Source: Actinomycetes bacterium
GTDB lineage: Bacteria; Actinomycetota; Actinomycetes; Actinomycetales; Cellulomonadaceae
DNA length: 7,605 nt
Reading direction: 5' to 3'
Assembly: GCA_023418375.1 (NCBI GenBank)
Contig: JAEZZV010000266.1
Span: 1 to 7,605 of the forward strand
A program made the translations under genes and the position numbers. The notes beneath the pieces were generated by a model. That model was not told the DNA's origin, ran no database searches, and saw only the letters and a program-made list of their open reading frames with translations. Each line of letters opens with the position of its first letter. Position 1 is the stretch's first letter. Below are positions 1 to 5,744 of this stretch, one piece after another.

Positions 1-272
1 GGCTCGGCCTGGGCGGGGGCGGCCCCCGCCTCGTCAGCCGCCCCGATGCGCGCCAGCGGCGCTCCGACCTCGACCGTCTCGTCCTCGCCCACGAGGATCT
101 CGAGGATCACCCCGGTGAAGGGGGACGGGATCTCGGTGTCGACCTTGTCGGTCGACACCTCGAGCAGCGGCTCGTCGACCTGGACGGAATCGCCCACCTG
201 CTTGAGCCACCGGGTGACCGTCCCCTCGGTGACGCTCTCGCCGAGAGCCGGCATCTGCACGGTGTCCGACAT
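1..272 (-). CDS. sucB: Dihydrolipoamide acyltransferase E2 (lipoyl domain), 3' truncated by window edge
   Basis: This is the N-terminal 90 residues of the E2 component of a 2-oxoacid dehydrogenase complex (pyruvate or 2-oxoglutarate), a cytoplasmic enzyme that passes acyl groups to CoA on a swinging lipoyl arm. The visible part is one complete biotinyl/lipoyl domain (about residues 3-76), starting MSDTVQMPALGESVTEG. The lipoyl-lysine motif EVSTDKVDTEI puts the modified lysine at K43. From about residue 77 an Ala/Pro/Glu-rich linker begins and runs off the edge. The ATG at 272-270 has an AGGAG (283-287) 10 nt upstream. The gene follows lpdA after only 19 bp on the same strand, so the two are probably co-transcribed. 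Actinobacterial E2 proteins often carry two or three lipoyl domains before the E1/E3-binding and catalytic domains, none of which can be seen here. Actinobacterial genomes usually call this gene sucB; in mycobacteria the equivalent (dlaT) mainly serves pyruvate dehydrogenase, so the substrate is uncertain. Confidence 0.93.
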   Translation of the reverse strand, partial: MSDTVQMPALGESVTEGTVTRWLKQVGDSVQVDEPLLEVSTDKVDTEIPSPFTGVILEILVGEDETVEVGAPLARIGAADEAGAAPAQAE

Positions 273-291
273 GACCACGCGTCTCCTCGCC

Positions 292-1674
292 TTAGTTGTG
301 GGCGTGCAACGGCTTGCCGGCGAGGGCCAGGAAGGCCTCGCCGAGAGCCTCGTTCTGGGTGGGGTGCGCGTGCACGAGCGCCGCGACGTCCTCCGGGTAT
401 GCCTCCCAGTTGACGACGAGCTGCCCCTCGGCGATGAGCTCGCCGACCCGCGCTCCGATCATGTGGACGCCGACGACCGGCCCGTCCGTGCGGCGCACCA
501 GCTTGACGAACCCGGTGGTGCCGAGGATCTGGCTCTTGCCGTTGCCGCCGAGGTTGTACTCGAGCACCTGGACGGCGTCCGCGCCGTAGGTCTCCTTGGC
601 CTTCGCCTCGGTCAGGCCCACCGAGGCGACCTCCGGCTCGGAGTATGTCACGCGGGGGATGCCCGACTCGACGAGGGGCGCGGGGTTCAGGCCCGCGATC
701 TCCTCGGCCACGAAGATGCCCTGGGCAAACCCCCGGTGGGCCAGCTGCAGCCCCGGCACGATGTCGCCGACGGCGAACACGTTCGGCACGTTGGTGCGCA
801 GCCGCTCGTCGGTGAGCACGAACCCGCGGTCCATGCGCACGCCCTGCTCCTCGTAGCCGAGGCCGTCCGTGCGCGGGCCGCGGCCGACGGCGACGAGGAG
901 GTACTCGGCGTCGAACGTCTTGCCGTCCTCGAGCGTGACGTGCACGCCCTGGTCGTCCTGCGTCACGCCCTGGAAGCGCACGCCGAGCGAGAACTGGATG
1001 CCGCGCTTGCGGAACGCACGCTCGAACGCCTTGGAGAGCGCCTCGTCCTCGGCCGGGACCAGGTGGGGAAGCGCTTCGATGATCGTGACCTCGGCACCGA
1101 ACGAGCGCCACACGCTGGCGAACTCGCTGCCGATGACGCCGCCGCCGAGCACGATGACCGACCCGGGCACGCGGTCGAGCTTCAGCGCGCCGTCGGAGGT
1201 GATGACCCGACCGCCGATGTCCAGGCCGGGGAGCGTGCGCGCGTACGAGCCGGTGGCGAGGACCACGTGACGGCCGGTGTAGCGGACGCCGTCGACCTCG
1301 ACGGTGTCGGGGGAGACCAGGCGGCCCCACCCCTCGACGTAGGTGATGCCGTGCGCCTTCACCAGGCCCTGGAGCCCCTTGTAGAGCCGCCCGACGACGT
1401 TGTCCTTGTACTCGTGCAGCGCGGGCATGTCGATGCCCTCGAGGCTGGCGCGGACACCGAACTTGGCGCTCTCGCGGGCGGCGTCGGCGACCTCGGCCGC
1501 GTGCAGCAGCGCCTTGGTGGGGATGCAGCCGTAGTGCAGGCAGGTCCCGCCGACCTTGTCCGCCTCCACGAGCGCCACGCTCATGCCGAGCTCGGTCGCC
1601 CGGAGAGCGGTCGCGTAGCCGCCGCTCCCGCCGCCGAGGACAACGATGTCGTAGACGGTAGGGGTGTCGGCCAT
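292..1674 (-). CDS. lpdA: Dihydrolipoyl dehydrogenase (E3)
   Basis: This 460-aa protein is full length for the family. It reoxidises the dihydrolipoyl arms of E2 using FAD and a redox-active disulfide and passes electrons to NAD+. An N-terminal FAD-binding Rossmann motif is seen at residues 13-19 (LGGGSGG). The redox disulfide motif GGTCLHYGCIPTK has cysteines C45 and C50. A second dinucleotide motif for NAD is VLGGGVIGSEFA in the middle, and the FAD-contacting TNVPNVFAVGDI follows. The C-terminal dimer-interface motif HAHPTQNE supplies H437 and E442, five residues apart as in the E. coli catalytic His/Glu pair. The ATG at 1674-1672 has GAGGAGAG (1677-1684) just upstream. lpdA is first in the operon and sucB follows after 19 bp, so E3 and E2 are made together. 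The stop is TAA, unusual among the TGA/TAG stops here. Identity is very secure; whether it serves PDH, OGDH or both cannot be told. Confidence 0.97.
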   Translation of the reverse strand: MADTPTVYDIVVLGGGSGGYATALRATELGMSVALVEADKVGGTCLHYGCIPTKALLHAAEVADAARESAKFGVRASLEGIDMPALHEYKDNVVGRLYKGLQGLVKAHGITYVEGWGRLVSPDTVEVDGVRYTGRHVVLATGSYARTLPGLDIGGRVITSDGALKLDRVPGSVIVLGGGVIGSEFASVWRSFGAEVTIIEALPHLVPAEDEALSKAFERAFRKRGIQFSLGVRFQGVTQDDQGVHVTLEDGKTFDAEYLLVAVGRGPRTDGLGYEEQGVRMDRGFVLTDERLRTNVPNVFAVGDIVPGLQLAHRGFAQGIFVAEEIAGLNPAPLVESGIPRVTYSEPEVASVGLTEAKAKETYGADAVQVLEYNLGGNGKSQILGTTGFVKLVRRTDGPVVGVHMIGARVGELIAEGQLVVNWEAYPEDVAALVHAHPTQNEALGEAFLALAGKPLHAHN

Positions 1675-1710
1675 GACTCTCCTCGGTCGCGCGCGGTGCG
1701 GGCTCCGATC

Positions 1711-1740
1711 ATCTTGTCATCCCCTGAGCAGGGGCGTGAA
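1711..1740 (-). promoter_or_regulatory. Candidate lpdA-sucB promoter with a symmetric element in the spacer
   Basis: Reading the minus strand, TTCACG (1740-1735) resembles a -35 box and CAAGAT (1716-1711) a -10 box, with an 18-nt spacer. This would give a leader of roughly 30 nt carrying the GAGGAG ribosome site. The spacer contains CCCCTG-AG-CAGGGG (plus strand, 1721-1734), a perfect 6-bp inverted repeat with a 2-nt centre, placed where a repressor could block RNA polymerase. The -10 match is poor. An alternative -10, TAGGAT (minus, 1780-1775), has no good -35. This is an inference from position and sequence only. Confidence 0.25.
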
Positions 1741-1806
1741 CCTGAACCGGGATCCGCCGGGGTTTGGTGGAATCATCCTACGTCTTATCCCGGGCGGGAC
1801 CGGACG

Positions 1807-1812
1807 TACTCT
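1807..1812 (+). promoter_or_regulatory. Candidate -10 element (TACTCT) for a leaderless start at 1820
   Basis: TACTCT fits the actinobacterial TAnnnT -10 pattern and ends 7 nt before the ATG at 1820. Transcription would then begin at or next to the start codon. No Shine-Dalgarno sequence precedes the ATG. The best-spaced -35 region (around 1784-1789, CTTATC) is not convincing. Confidence 0.4.
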
Positions 1813-1819
1813 TGCGCTC

Positions 1820-2143
1820 ATGGCGAAGATCGGACGCTTCTTCGGCCGCGCCCGCGCGAAGCGCGAGGGGGCCGCCGCCGCGGAGCGGGCCACCCGCGAG
1901 CACCTCGCGCGCTTCGCCGCCGAGCGCGCCGGCGTCGAGGCGTACCTCGAGCCGGCCACCCGCACCACACCGACGACGATGGTGCTCGTCGCCCTGACGG
2001 GGGAGTGGACCCGCCGGCGCGTGCCCGACGAGCGCACCGCGCGCGAGATCGCCCGCGGCCTCGCGATCCCCGTCTACGACGTCCAGCTCACCGGCTACCC
2101 ACGACGGATGCGGGAGTGGAACGCCAAGCAGCGCCGGGGGTGA
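1820..2143 (+). CDS. Small conserved actinobacterial protein, often labelled 'oxidoreductase' (107 aa)
   Basis: The product is 107 aa. It has a basic N-terminus (MAKIGRFFGRARAKRE), an Ala/Arg/Glu-rich helix (about residues 15-38), then a more conserved-looking core: VEAYLEPATRTTPTTMVLVA, GEWTRRRVPDERTAREIA and IPVYDVQLTGYPRRMREWN. I recognise the VEAYxEP...GEWTRRRV...YPxRMR pattern as one seen in many actinobacterial genomes, where automatic annotation calls it an oxidoreductase. No Rossmann glycine motif, redox CxxC or other cofactor site is visible, so that name is unsupported by the sequence. The ATG at 1820 is chosen over the upstream in-frame ATG at 1664 because coding character begins there and a -10-like hexamer sits 7 nt before it; the earlier start would overlap lpdA. 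It is divergent from lpdA and convergent with pepA, whose stop lies 9 bp away. Function unknown. Confidence 0.8.
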   Translation: MAKIGRFFGRARAKREGAAAAERATREHLARFAAERAGVEAYLEPATRTTPTTMVLVALTGEWTRRRVPDERTAREIARGLAIPVYDVQLTGYPRRMREWNAKQRRG

Positions 2144-2152
2144 GGTGATCCG

Positions 2153-3622
2153 TCAGCGCTGGCCGGCCTCGAGGAGCGCCAGGAGCGTCCGGACACCCAC
2201 GCCGGTGCCACCGCGCGGGGTGTAGCCCCACGGCTCGTGCTCGTTGAAGGACGGGCCGGCGATGTCCAGGTGCGCCCAGGGCACGTCCGCCACGAACTCC
2301 TTGAGGAACAGGCCCGCGACGAGCATCCCGCCGCTGCGGTCACCGATGTTGGCCAGGTCCGCGACCGAGGACTTCAGGCTCGCGCGCAGCTCGACCGGCA
2401 ACGGCATCGGCCAGAACTGCTCGCCCGCCGTCCGCGCGGCCTCGACGACGGCGTCGGGCATCCCCGCCGTCCCCATCACGGCCGAGACGAGCGGGCCGAG
2501 CGCGACGATCTGCGCGCCGGTCAGGGTGGCGATGTCGACGATGGCGTCGGGCTTCTCCTCGCGGGCCGCGACGAGACCGTCCGCGAGCACGAGGCGGCCC
2601 TCGGCGTCGGTGTTGAGCACCTCGACGGTCGTCCCGCCGCGCTGCGTGATGACGTCCGAGGGGCGCTGCGCGGTGCCCGACGGCATGTTCTCGGCCAGGC
2701 ACAGCCAGCCCGTCACGGCCACCGGGAGCTCCAGCGCGGCGGCCGCCAGCACCGTGTGCAGGACGGCCGCGGCGCCCGCCATGTCGCTCTTCATCGTTTC
2801 CATGGACTTGGCGGGCTTGATGGACAGGCCGCCGGAGTCGAACGTGATGCCCTTGCCGACGAGCGCGACCGTGCGCTTGGCGCGCGACGGGGAGTAGGCC
2901 ACACGGACCAGGCGCGGGGGCCGTGCCGACCCCTGCCCGACCGCCACGAGCCCCCCGTAACCGCCGGCGGCCAGGGCCTTCTCGTCGAGGACGGTGACCT
3001 TGACCTTGCTGCCCTTCGCGGCCGTCTTGGCGATGTCGGCGAACGCGGCCGGGTACAGGTCCGCGGGCGAGGCGTTGACCAGGTCGCGCACGGCGTGCAC
3101 GGCGCGGGCGACGACCTCGGCGCGCGCGGTGGCCCGGACGGCGGCCTTGTCCTTGGCGAGCGAGGTCGAGACCTCGATGCGCTCTGCGGGCCGCTGGGCG
3201 GGCGCCGCGGCGCGGTACCGGTCGTAGACGTAGCCGCCGAGGAGCGCACCCTCGACGACCGCCGCGAGCCGGTCGGCGTCCTCGGCGCCGAAGGCGAAGC
3301 CGAGCGAGGCGACACCGGTCACCTGGCGGGCGGCCGCGCCCGCGGCGCGGCGGAGCTGCTCGGGGTCCGGGTCGGTGGACCCGCCGACGCCGACGAGCGC
3401 CAGCACCGGGGCCTTGACGGTGCCGCTCGTCGGGATCCGGCGCACCTCGTCGACGTCGCCGGTCACGCCCAGGGCGCCGGCCAGGGCGGCCGACCGGAGC
3501 GGCGCCGGCAGTGTCGCGCCGTCCAGCAGGAGCGGTCCGTCGGGTCCCGCCGCGACCGGCACGACGAGGACGTCGACGTCGAGACGGGCGGGGTGGGTCA
3601 CGGTGAGGGCAGCGGTGGTCAC
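2153..3622 (-). CDS. pepA: Leucyl aminopeptidase, M17 family
   Basis: This is a 489-aa cytosolic two-metal aminopeptidase that removes N-terminal residues, classically Leu, and forms hexamers in characterised members. The less conserved N-terminal macro-like domain covers about residues 1-165; the catalytic domain starts near 175. All active-site residues can be placed, each 13 positions below its E. coli PepA counterpart. The metal ligands are K257 and D262 (VGKGITFDSGG), D280 (MKSDMAGAA), and D339 and E341 (signature NTDAEGRL). The catalytic residues are K269 (SIKP) and R343. It starts at a GTG (3622-3620) without a Shine-Dalgarno sequence; a TAGCAT hexamer ends 6 nt upstream, so it is probably leaderless. 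It is divergent from the membrane-protein gene at 3656. From memory, mycobacteria also keep this gene (pepB) near dlaT, so the arrangement with lpdA-sucB looks conserved. It may also be named pepB in Actinobacteria. Identity is very secure. Confidence 0.97.
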   Translation of the reverse strand: MTTAALTVTHPARLDVDVLVVPVAAGPDGPLLLDGATLPAPLRSAALAGALGVTGDVDEVRRIPTSGTVKAPVLALVGVGGSTDPDPEQLRRAAGAAARQVTGVASLGFAFGAEDADRLAAVVEGALLGGYVYDRYRAAAPAQRPAERIEVSTSLAKDKAAVRATARAEVVARAVHAVRDLVNASPADLYPAAFADIAKTAAKGSKVKVTVLDEKALAAGGYGGLVAVGQGSARPPRLVRVAYSPSRAKRTVALVGKGITFDSGGLSIKPAKSMETMKSDMAGAAAVLHTVLAAAALELPVAVTGWLCLAENMPSGTAQRPSDVITQRGGTTVEVLNTDAEGRLVLADGLVAAREEKPDAIVDIATLTGAQIVALGPLVSAVMGTAGMPDAVVEAARTAGEQFWPMPLPVELRASLKSSVADLANIGDRSGGMLVAGLFLKEFVADVPWAHLDIAGPSFNEHEPWGYTPRGGTGVGVRTLLALLEAGQR

Positions 3623-3628
3623 CCCGCG

Positions 3629-3634
3629 ATGCTA
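3629..3634 (-). promoter_or_regulatory. Candidate -10 element (TAGCAT) for leaderless pepA
   Basis: On the minus strand TAGCAT ends 6 nt before the GTG start of pepA, the spacing expected if transcription begins at the start codon. No ribosome site lies between. No clear -35 is seen; it would have to fall around 3652-3657, over the start of the opposing gene. Confidence 0.45.
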
Positions 3635-3642
3635 CCGAGCCG

Positions 3643-3648
3643 TATCCT
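3643..3648 (+). promoter_or_regulatory. Candidate -10 element (TATCCT) for a leaderless start at 3656
   Basis: TATCCT ends 7 nt before the GTG at 3656. The region between is too short for a leader with a ribosome site. Its -35 region would overlap the first codons of pepA. It forms a compact divergent pair with the pepA -10 at 3629-3634. Confidence 0.45.
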
Positions 3649-3655
3649 CGGGCCC

Positions 3656-4012
3656 GTGTGGACGCCTCTGACGTGGCTCGTGGCCGTGTGCGCACTCGCC
3701 CTCGCCGCGTGGGCCGGCTGGCGCGCGGTGCGCGACCGTCCGGTGATCCTGCGCCAGCTCGTCGCCGGGGGCGTCGTCGAGGGACTCCTGCTCGTGGAGG
3801 TCGTGGTGGCCGCCGCGCGCAGCGCGACCGGCGACGGGCCCGCGGACGGCTGGACGTTCTGGGGCTACCTGCTCACCACCGCCGTCGTGCTGCCCGTCGC
3901 GGCCCTGTGGTCGTTCGCCGAGCGAACCCGGTGGAGCTCGGTCGTCCTGCTCGTCGCCGCGCTGACGGTCGCCTTCCTGCACCTGCGCATGGAGCAGGTG
4001 TGGGCGGGGTGA
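3656..4012 (+). CDS. Hypothetical four-helix membrane protein (118 aa)
   Basis: The protein is 118 aa and very hydrophobic. Four predicted membrane helices lie at about residues 4-22, 35-54, 67-86 and 94-110. Short Arg-containing loops (RAVRDRP after helix 1, AERTRW between helices 3 and 4) suggest a cytoplasmic side. It ends HLRMEQVWAG. No catalytic motif or known family is recognised. The start GTG at 3656 is preferred because the hydrophobic coding sequence begins with it and a TATCCT hexamer sits 7 nt upstream; the longer open frame upstream is only the antisense shadow of pepA. Its stop overlaps the next gene's start as GTGA, so the two membrane proteins are probably translated as a coupled pair and may act together. 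pyrD lies downstream. Function unknown. Confidence 0.75.
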   Translation: MWTPLTWLVAVCALALAAWAGWRAVRDRPVILRQLVAGGVVEGLLLVEVVVAAARSATGDGPADGWTFWGYLLTTAVVLPVAALWSFAERTRWSSVVLLVAALTVAFLHLRMEQVWAG

Positions 4013-4467
4013 GCGAGCCGACGCAGTCCGGGCGCCCCGGGCGGCCCGGTGACGCTCCCGCTCCGGTCGACACCGGGACGGGGCCGGGGCGCGTCGTCGT
4101 CGCGGTGTACGCGGTGCTCGCGACCGCCGCGACCTTCCGCTCCGCGGTCCAGATCCTTCGGGACTTCGACGAGGCGCCCGTCGCCTACGCGTTGTCCGCC
4201 GTCGCCGCCGTCGTGTACGTGCTTGCCACCGTGGCTCTGGCGCGCGGCGGGCGCTGGCGCCCGCTGGCGTGGGCGGCCGTCGGCACCGAGCTCGTGGGCG
4301 TGCTGGTCGTCGGTGCGCTCTCGCTCGCCCGGGCCGACCTGTTCCCGGACGCCACGGTGTGGTCCGGCTTCGGGCAGGGGTACGGCTACGTGCCGGCGGT
4401 GCTGCCGGTGCTCGGCCTGTGGTGGCTGTCGCGGACAGGCCCACGCAAGGACCCCGCGTCCCGGTAG
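4009..4467 (+). CDS. Hypothetical four-helix integral membrane protein (152 aa)
   Basis: The product is 152 aa. A 27-residue polar, Pro/Gly-rich N-terminus is followed by four predicted helices at about residues 28-48, 58-78, 84-106 and 127-141. Motifs that look conserved are RSAVQILRDFDEAPVAYALS between helices 1 and 2, and LFPDATVWSGFGQGYGYVP before the C-terminal LPVLGLWWL. The pattern resembles a small actinobacterial membrane family I have seen without a known function; this is recollection, not a search. The start GTG at 4009 overlaps the upstream stop (GTGA, 4009-4012), and no Shine-Dalgarno sequence is well placed, so translation probably depends on the preceding gene. Its TAG stop (4465-4467) is also the first half of the putative pyrD -10 hexamer. 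It could be a membrane partner of its co-directional neighbours, but nothing in the sequence proves this. Confidence 0.8.
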   Translation: MSEPTQSGRPGRPGDAPAPVDTGTGPGRVVVAVYAVLATAATFRSAVQILRDFDEAPVAYALSAVAAVVYVLATVALARGGRWRPLAWAAVGTELVGVLVVGALSLARADLFPDATVWSGFGQGYGYVPAVLPVLGLWWLSRTGPRKDPASR

Positions 4468-4470
4468 GTT
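4465..4470 (+). promoter_or_regulatory. Candidate -10 element (TAGGTT) for leaderless pyrD
   Basis: TAGGTT ends 6 nt before the GTG start of pyrD, the leaderless spacing seen at other starts in this window. Its first three bases are the TAG stop codon of the preceding membrane-protein gene. No -35 consensus is evident within the end of that gene. Confidence 0.4.
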
Positions 4471-4476
4471 TCGGGC

Positions 4477-5517
4477 GTGTACCGGCTGCTGTTCAACCAG
4501 GTCTTCCGCCGCATGGACCCCGAGCGGGCCCACCACATCGCCTTCGTGGGCATCCGGTGGGCGGCCGCCGTCCCGGGTCTCGGCTGGCTGCTGCGCCGCT
4601 GGTTCAACCGCGGTCTGGCGCCCGTGACGGTCCTGGGGCGTGAGGTGCCTGCGGCGTTCGGGCTGGCGGCGGGCTTCGACAAGAACGGCGTCGGCGTCCG
4701 GGGCCTGACGATGCTGGGATTCGGCTGGGTCGAGGTCGGCACGATCACGGCCCTCGCACAGCCCGGCAACGACCGCCCCCGCCTGTGGCGCGTGCTGGAC
4801 CAGCGCGGGATCCGCAACCGCATGGGCTTCAACAACGACGGCGCCGCCGAGGTCGCCGCGCGCCTGCGCCGTCTGCGGGGGGGCCGGGCCGGGCAGCGGT
4901 TCGTCGTCGGCGTGAACATCGGCAAGAGCCGCGCGACGCCGGTCGAGGACGCGGCGCAGGACTACGCGACGAGCGCGCGCCTGCTCGCGCCGTATGCCGA
5001 CTTCCTCGTCGTCAACGTCTCCTCGCCGAACACCCCGGGCCTGCGCGACCTGCAGGCGGTCGACCAGCTCCGGCCGATCCTCGAGGCGGTCCGGGCGGCG
5101 GCGGACGAGTCGACCGAGCCCGGCAGCGTCCCGGTGCTGGTCAAGATCGCCCCCGACCTGTCCGACGAGGACGTCGACGCCGTCGCCGACCTGGTGCTCG
5201 AGCTCGCCCTGGCCGGGATGGTTGCGGTCAACACGACGATCGCGCACGACCTCGGCCCGGGCGGGCTGTCGGGCCCCCCGCTCCTCCCGCGGGGCCTTGA
5301 GGTCGTCCGCCGGGTGCGGGCGCGACTGGGGGAGGGCCCCGTGGTCATCGGCTGCGGTGGCATCACGACGGCCGATGACGCTCGGGCGTACCTGGAGGCC
5401 GGGGCGGACCTGGTGCAGGGCTACACCGGCTTCATCTACGAGGGGCCGTTCTGGAGCTCGCGCGTCAACCGCGGCCTCGCCCGCGCCGGCCTCGGCCGGG
5501 CCGCGGAGGGTCGATGA
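4477..5517 (+). CDS. pyrD: Dihydroorotate dehydrogenase (quinone), class 2
   Basis: This 346-aa flavoenzyme oxidises dihydroorotate to orotate, the fourth step of UMP synthesis, and passes electrons to a membrane quinone (menaquinone in Actinobacteria). The N-terminal segment (about residues 1-45, YRLLFNQVFRRMDPERAHH) matches the amphipathic helices by which class 2 enzymes dock to the membrane and admit quinone. The TIM-barrel motifs are FMN-site AAGFDKNG (64-71), substrate motif MGFNNDG (116-122), NVSSPNTPGLR (180-190) with catalytic base S183, the FMN lysine K223 in LVKIAPDLSD, VNTTI, GGLSGPPL, IGCGGI (291-296) and AGADLVQGYTGFIYEGP at the C-terminus. The serine base and N-terminal extension separate it from class 1 enzymes, which use cysteine. 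The GTG start at 4477 is supported by the docking helix and the TAGGTT hexamer 6 nt upstream. Its stop overlaps the next gene (ATGA). No other pyrimidine gene is in view. Confidence 0.97.
   Translation: MYRLLFNQVFRRMDPERAHHIAFVGIRWAAAVPGLGWLLRRWFNRGLAPVTVLGREVPAAFGLAAGFDKNGVGVRGLTMLGFGWVEVGTITALAQPGNDRPRLWRVLDQRGIRNRMGFNNDGAAEVAARLRRLRGGRAGQRFVVGVNIGKSRATPVEDAAQDYATSARLLAPYADFLVVNVSSPNTPGLRDLQAVDQLRPILEAVRAAADESTEPGSVPVLVKIAPDLSDEDVDAVADLVLELALAGMVAVNTTIAHDLGPGGLSGPPLLPRGLEVVRRVRARLGEGPVVIGCGGITTADDARAYLEAGADLVQGYTGFIYEGPFWSSRVNRGLARAGLGRAAEGR
5505..5510 (+). promoter_or_regulatory. Ribosome binding site GGAGGG inside the end of pyrD
   Basis: GGAGGG lies 3 nt before the ATG at 5514, within the last codons of pyrD. 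It is one of the few clear Shine-Dalgarno sequences in the window and fixes the start of the overlapping small gene, consistent with translational coupling to pyrD. Confidence 0.6.
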
Positions 5518-5726
5518 CCACCCGTCCGGCCTGGGACTGGGACCTGCTCGACGCGCAGGACCGCGTGCTGGACCGGCCGGTGAGCCCGGCGTTCACCTCG
5601 CGCTTCGACGCGGAGGCGTGGCTCGGCGAGACGTGGCGTCAGCTGGCGGCGCAGGGGGTCGCAGCGGCGCGCCTGGCGCACCACGGCGAGCCCGCCGCGC
5701 CGCTGCTACCCCTCGTCGAGCGCTGA
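5514..5726 (+). CDS. Conserved small protein coupled to pyrD (70 aa)
   Basis: This 70-aa soluble protein starts MTTRPAWDWDLLDAQDR and contains SPAFTSRFDAEAWLGETWRQL (about residues 24-44) followed by QGVAAARLAHHG. It is rich in Trp and acidic residues and has no membrane helix, cysteine or known catalytic motif. The WxLLD...SPxFxxRFDAExWLGExWRxL pattern resembles a small actinobacterial family I recall as uncharacterised. The start is well supported: the ATG overlaps the pyrD stop (ATGA, 5514-5517) and a GGAGGG sits 3 nt upstream, so both should be made from one mRNA. The gene converges on the aldo/keto reductase with an 18-bp gap. It may be a pyrD accessory protein or simply an operon passenger; function unknown. 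Confidence 0.8.
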   Translation: MTTRPAWDWDLLDAQDRVLDRPVSPAFTSRFDAEAWLGETWRQLAAQGVAAARLAHHGEPAAPLLPLVER

Positions 5727-5744
5727 GGCCTCGTCGGGACCGGA

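Noticed and set aside
1664..1819. Longer 159-aa version of the small protein starting at 1664
   Set aside because: It would overlap the lpdA start and its leader, and the added residues are not gene-like. A -10-like hexamer and typical N-terminus support ATG 1820.
1675..1819. Riboswitch or small RNA between lpdA and the 107-aa gene
   Set aside because: Beyond the 6-bp inverted repeat and promoter-like hexamers I see no extended pairing or known aptamer core.
46..2148. 700-residue plus-strand open frame
   Set aside because: It lies antisense to sucB and lpdA and then runs out of frame through the 107-aa gene. Its composition (Arg/Ala/Asp-Val-rich, no motif) is typical of a mirror frame in GC-rich DNA.
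2237..3655. Plus-strand frame continuous with the membrane protein at 3656, giving a 591-aa protein
   Set aside because: The part before 3656 is antisense to pepA, whose active-site residues are all intact. Only the hydrophobic end from GTG 3656 is gene-like.
3865..5247. 460-residue minus-strand open frame opposite pyrD and the membrane genes
   Set aside because: It is antisense to pyrD motifs, is rich in His/Arg/Asp without any domain, and has no plausible start signal.
5727..5744. Terminator between the 70-aa gene and the aldo/keto reductase
   Set aside because: Only a short GAGGCCTC palindrome is present around the stop, with no usable loop or U-tract on either strand.
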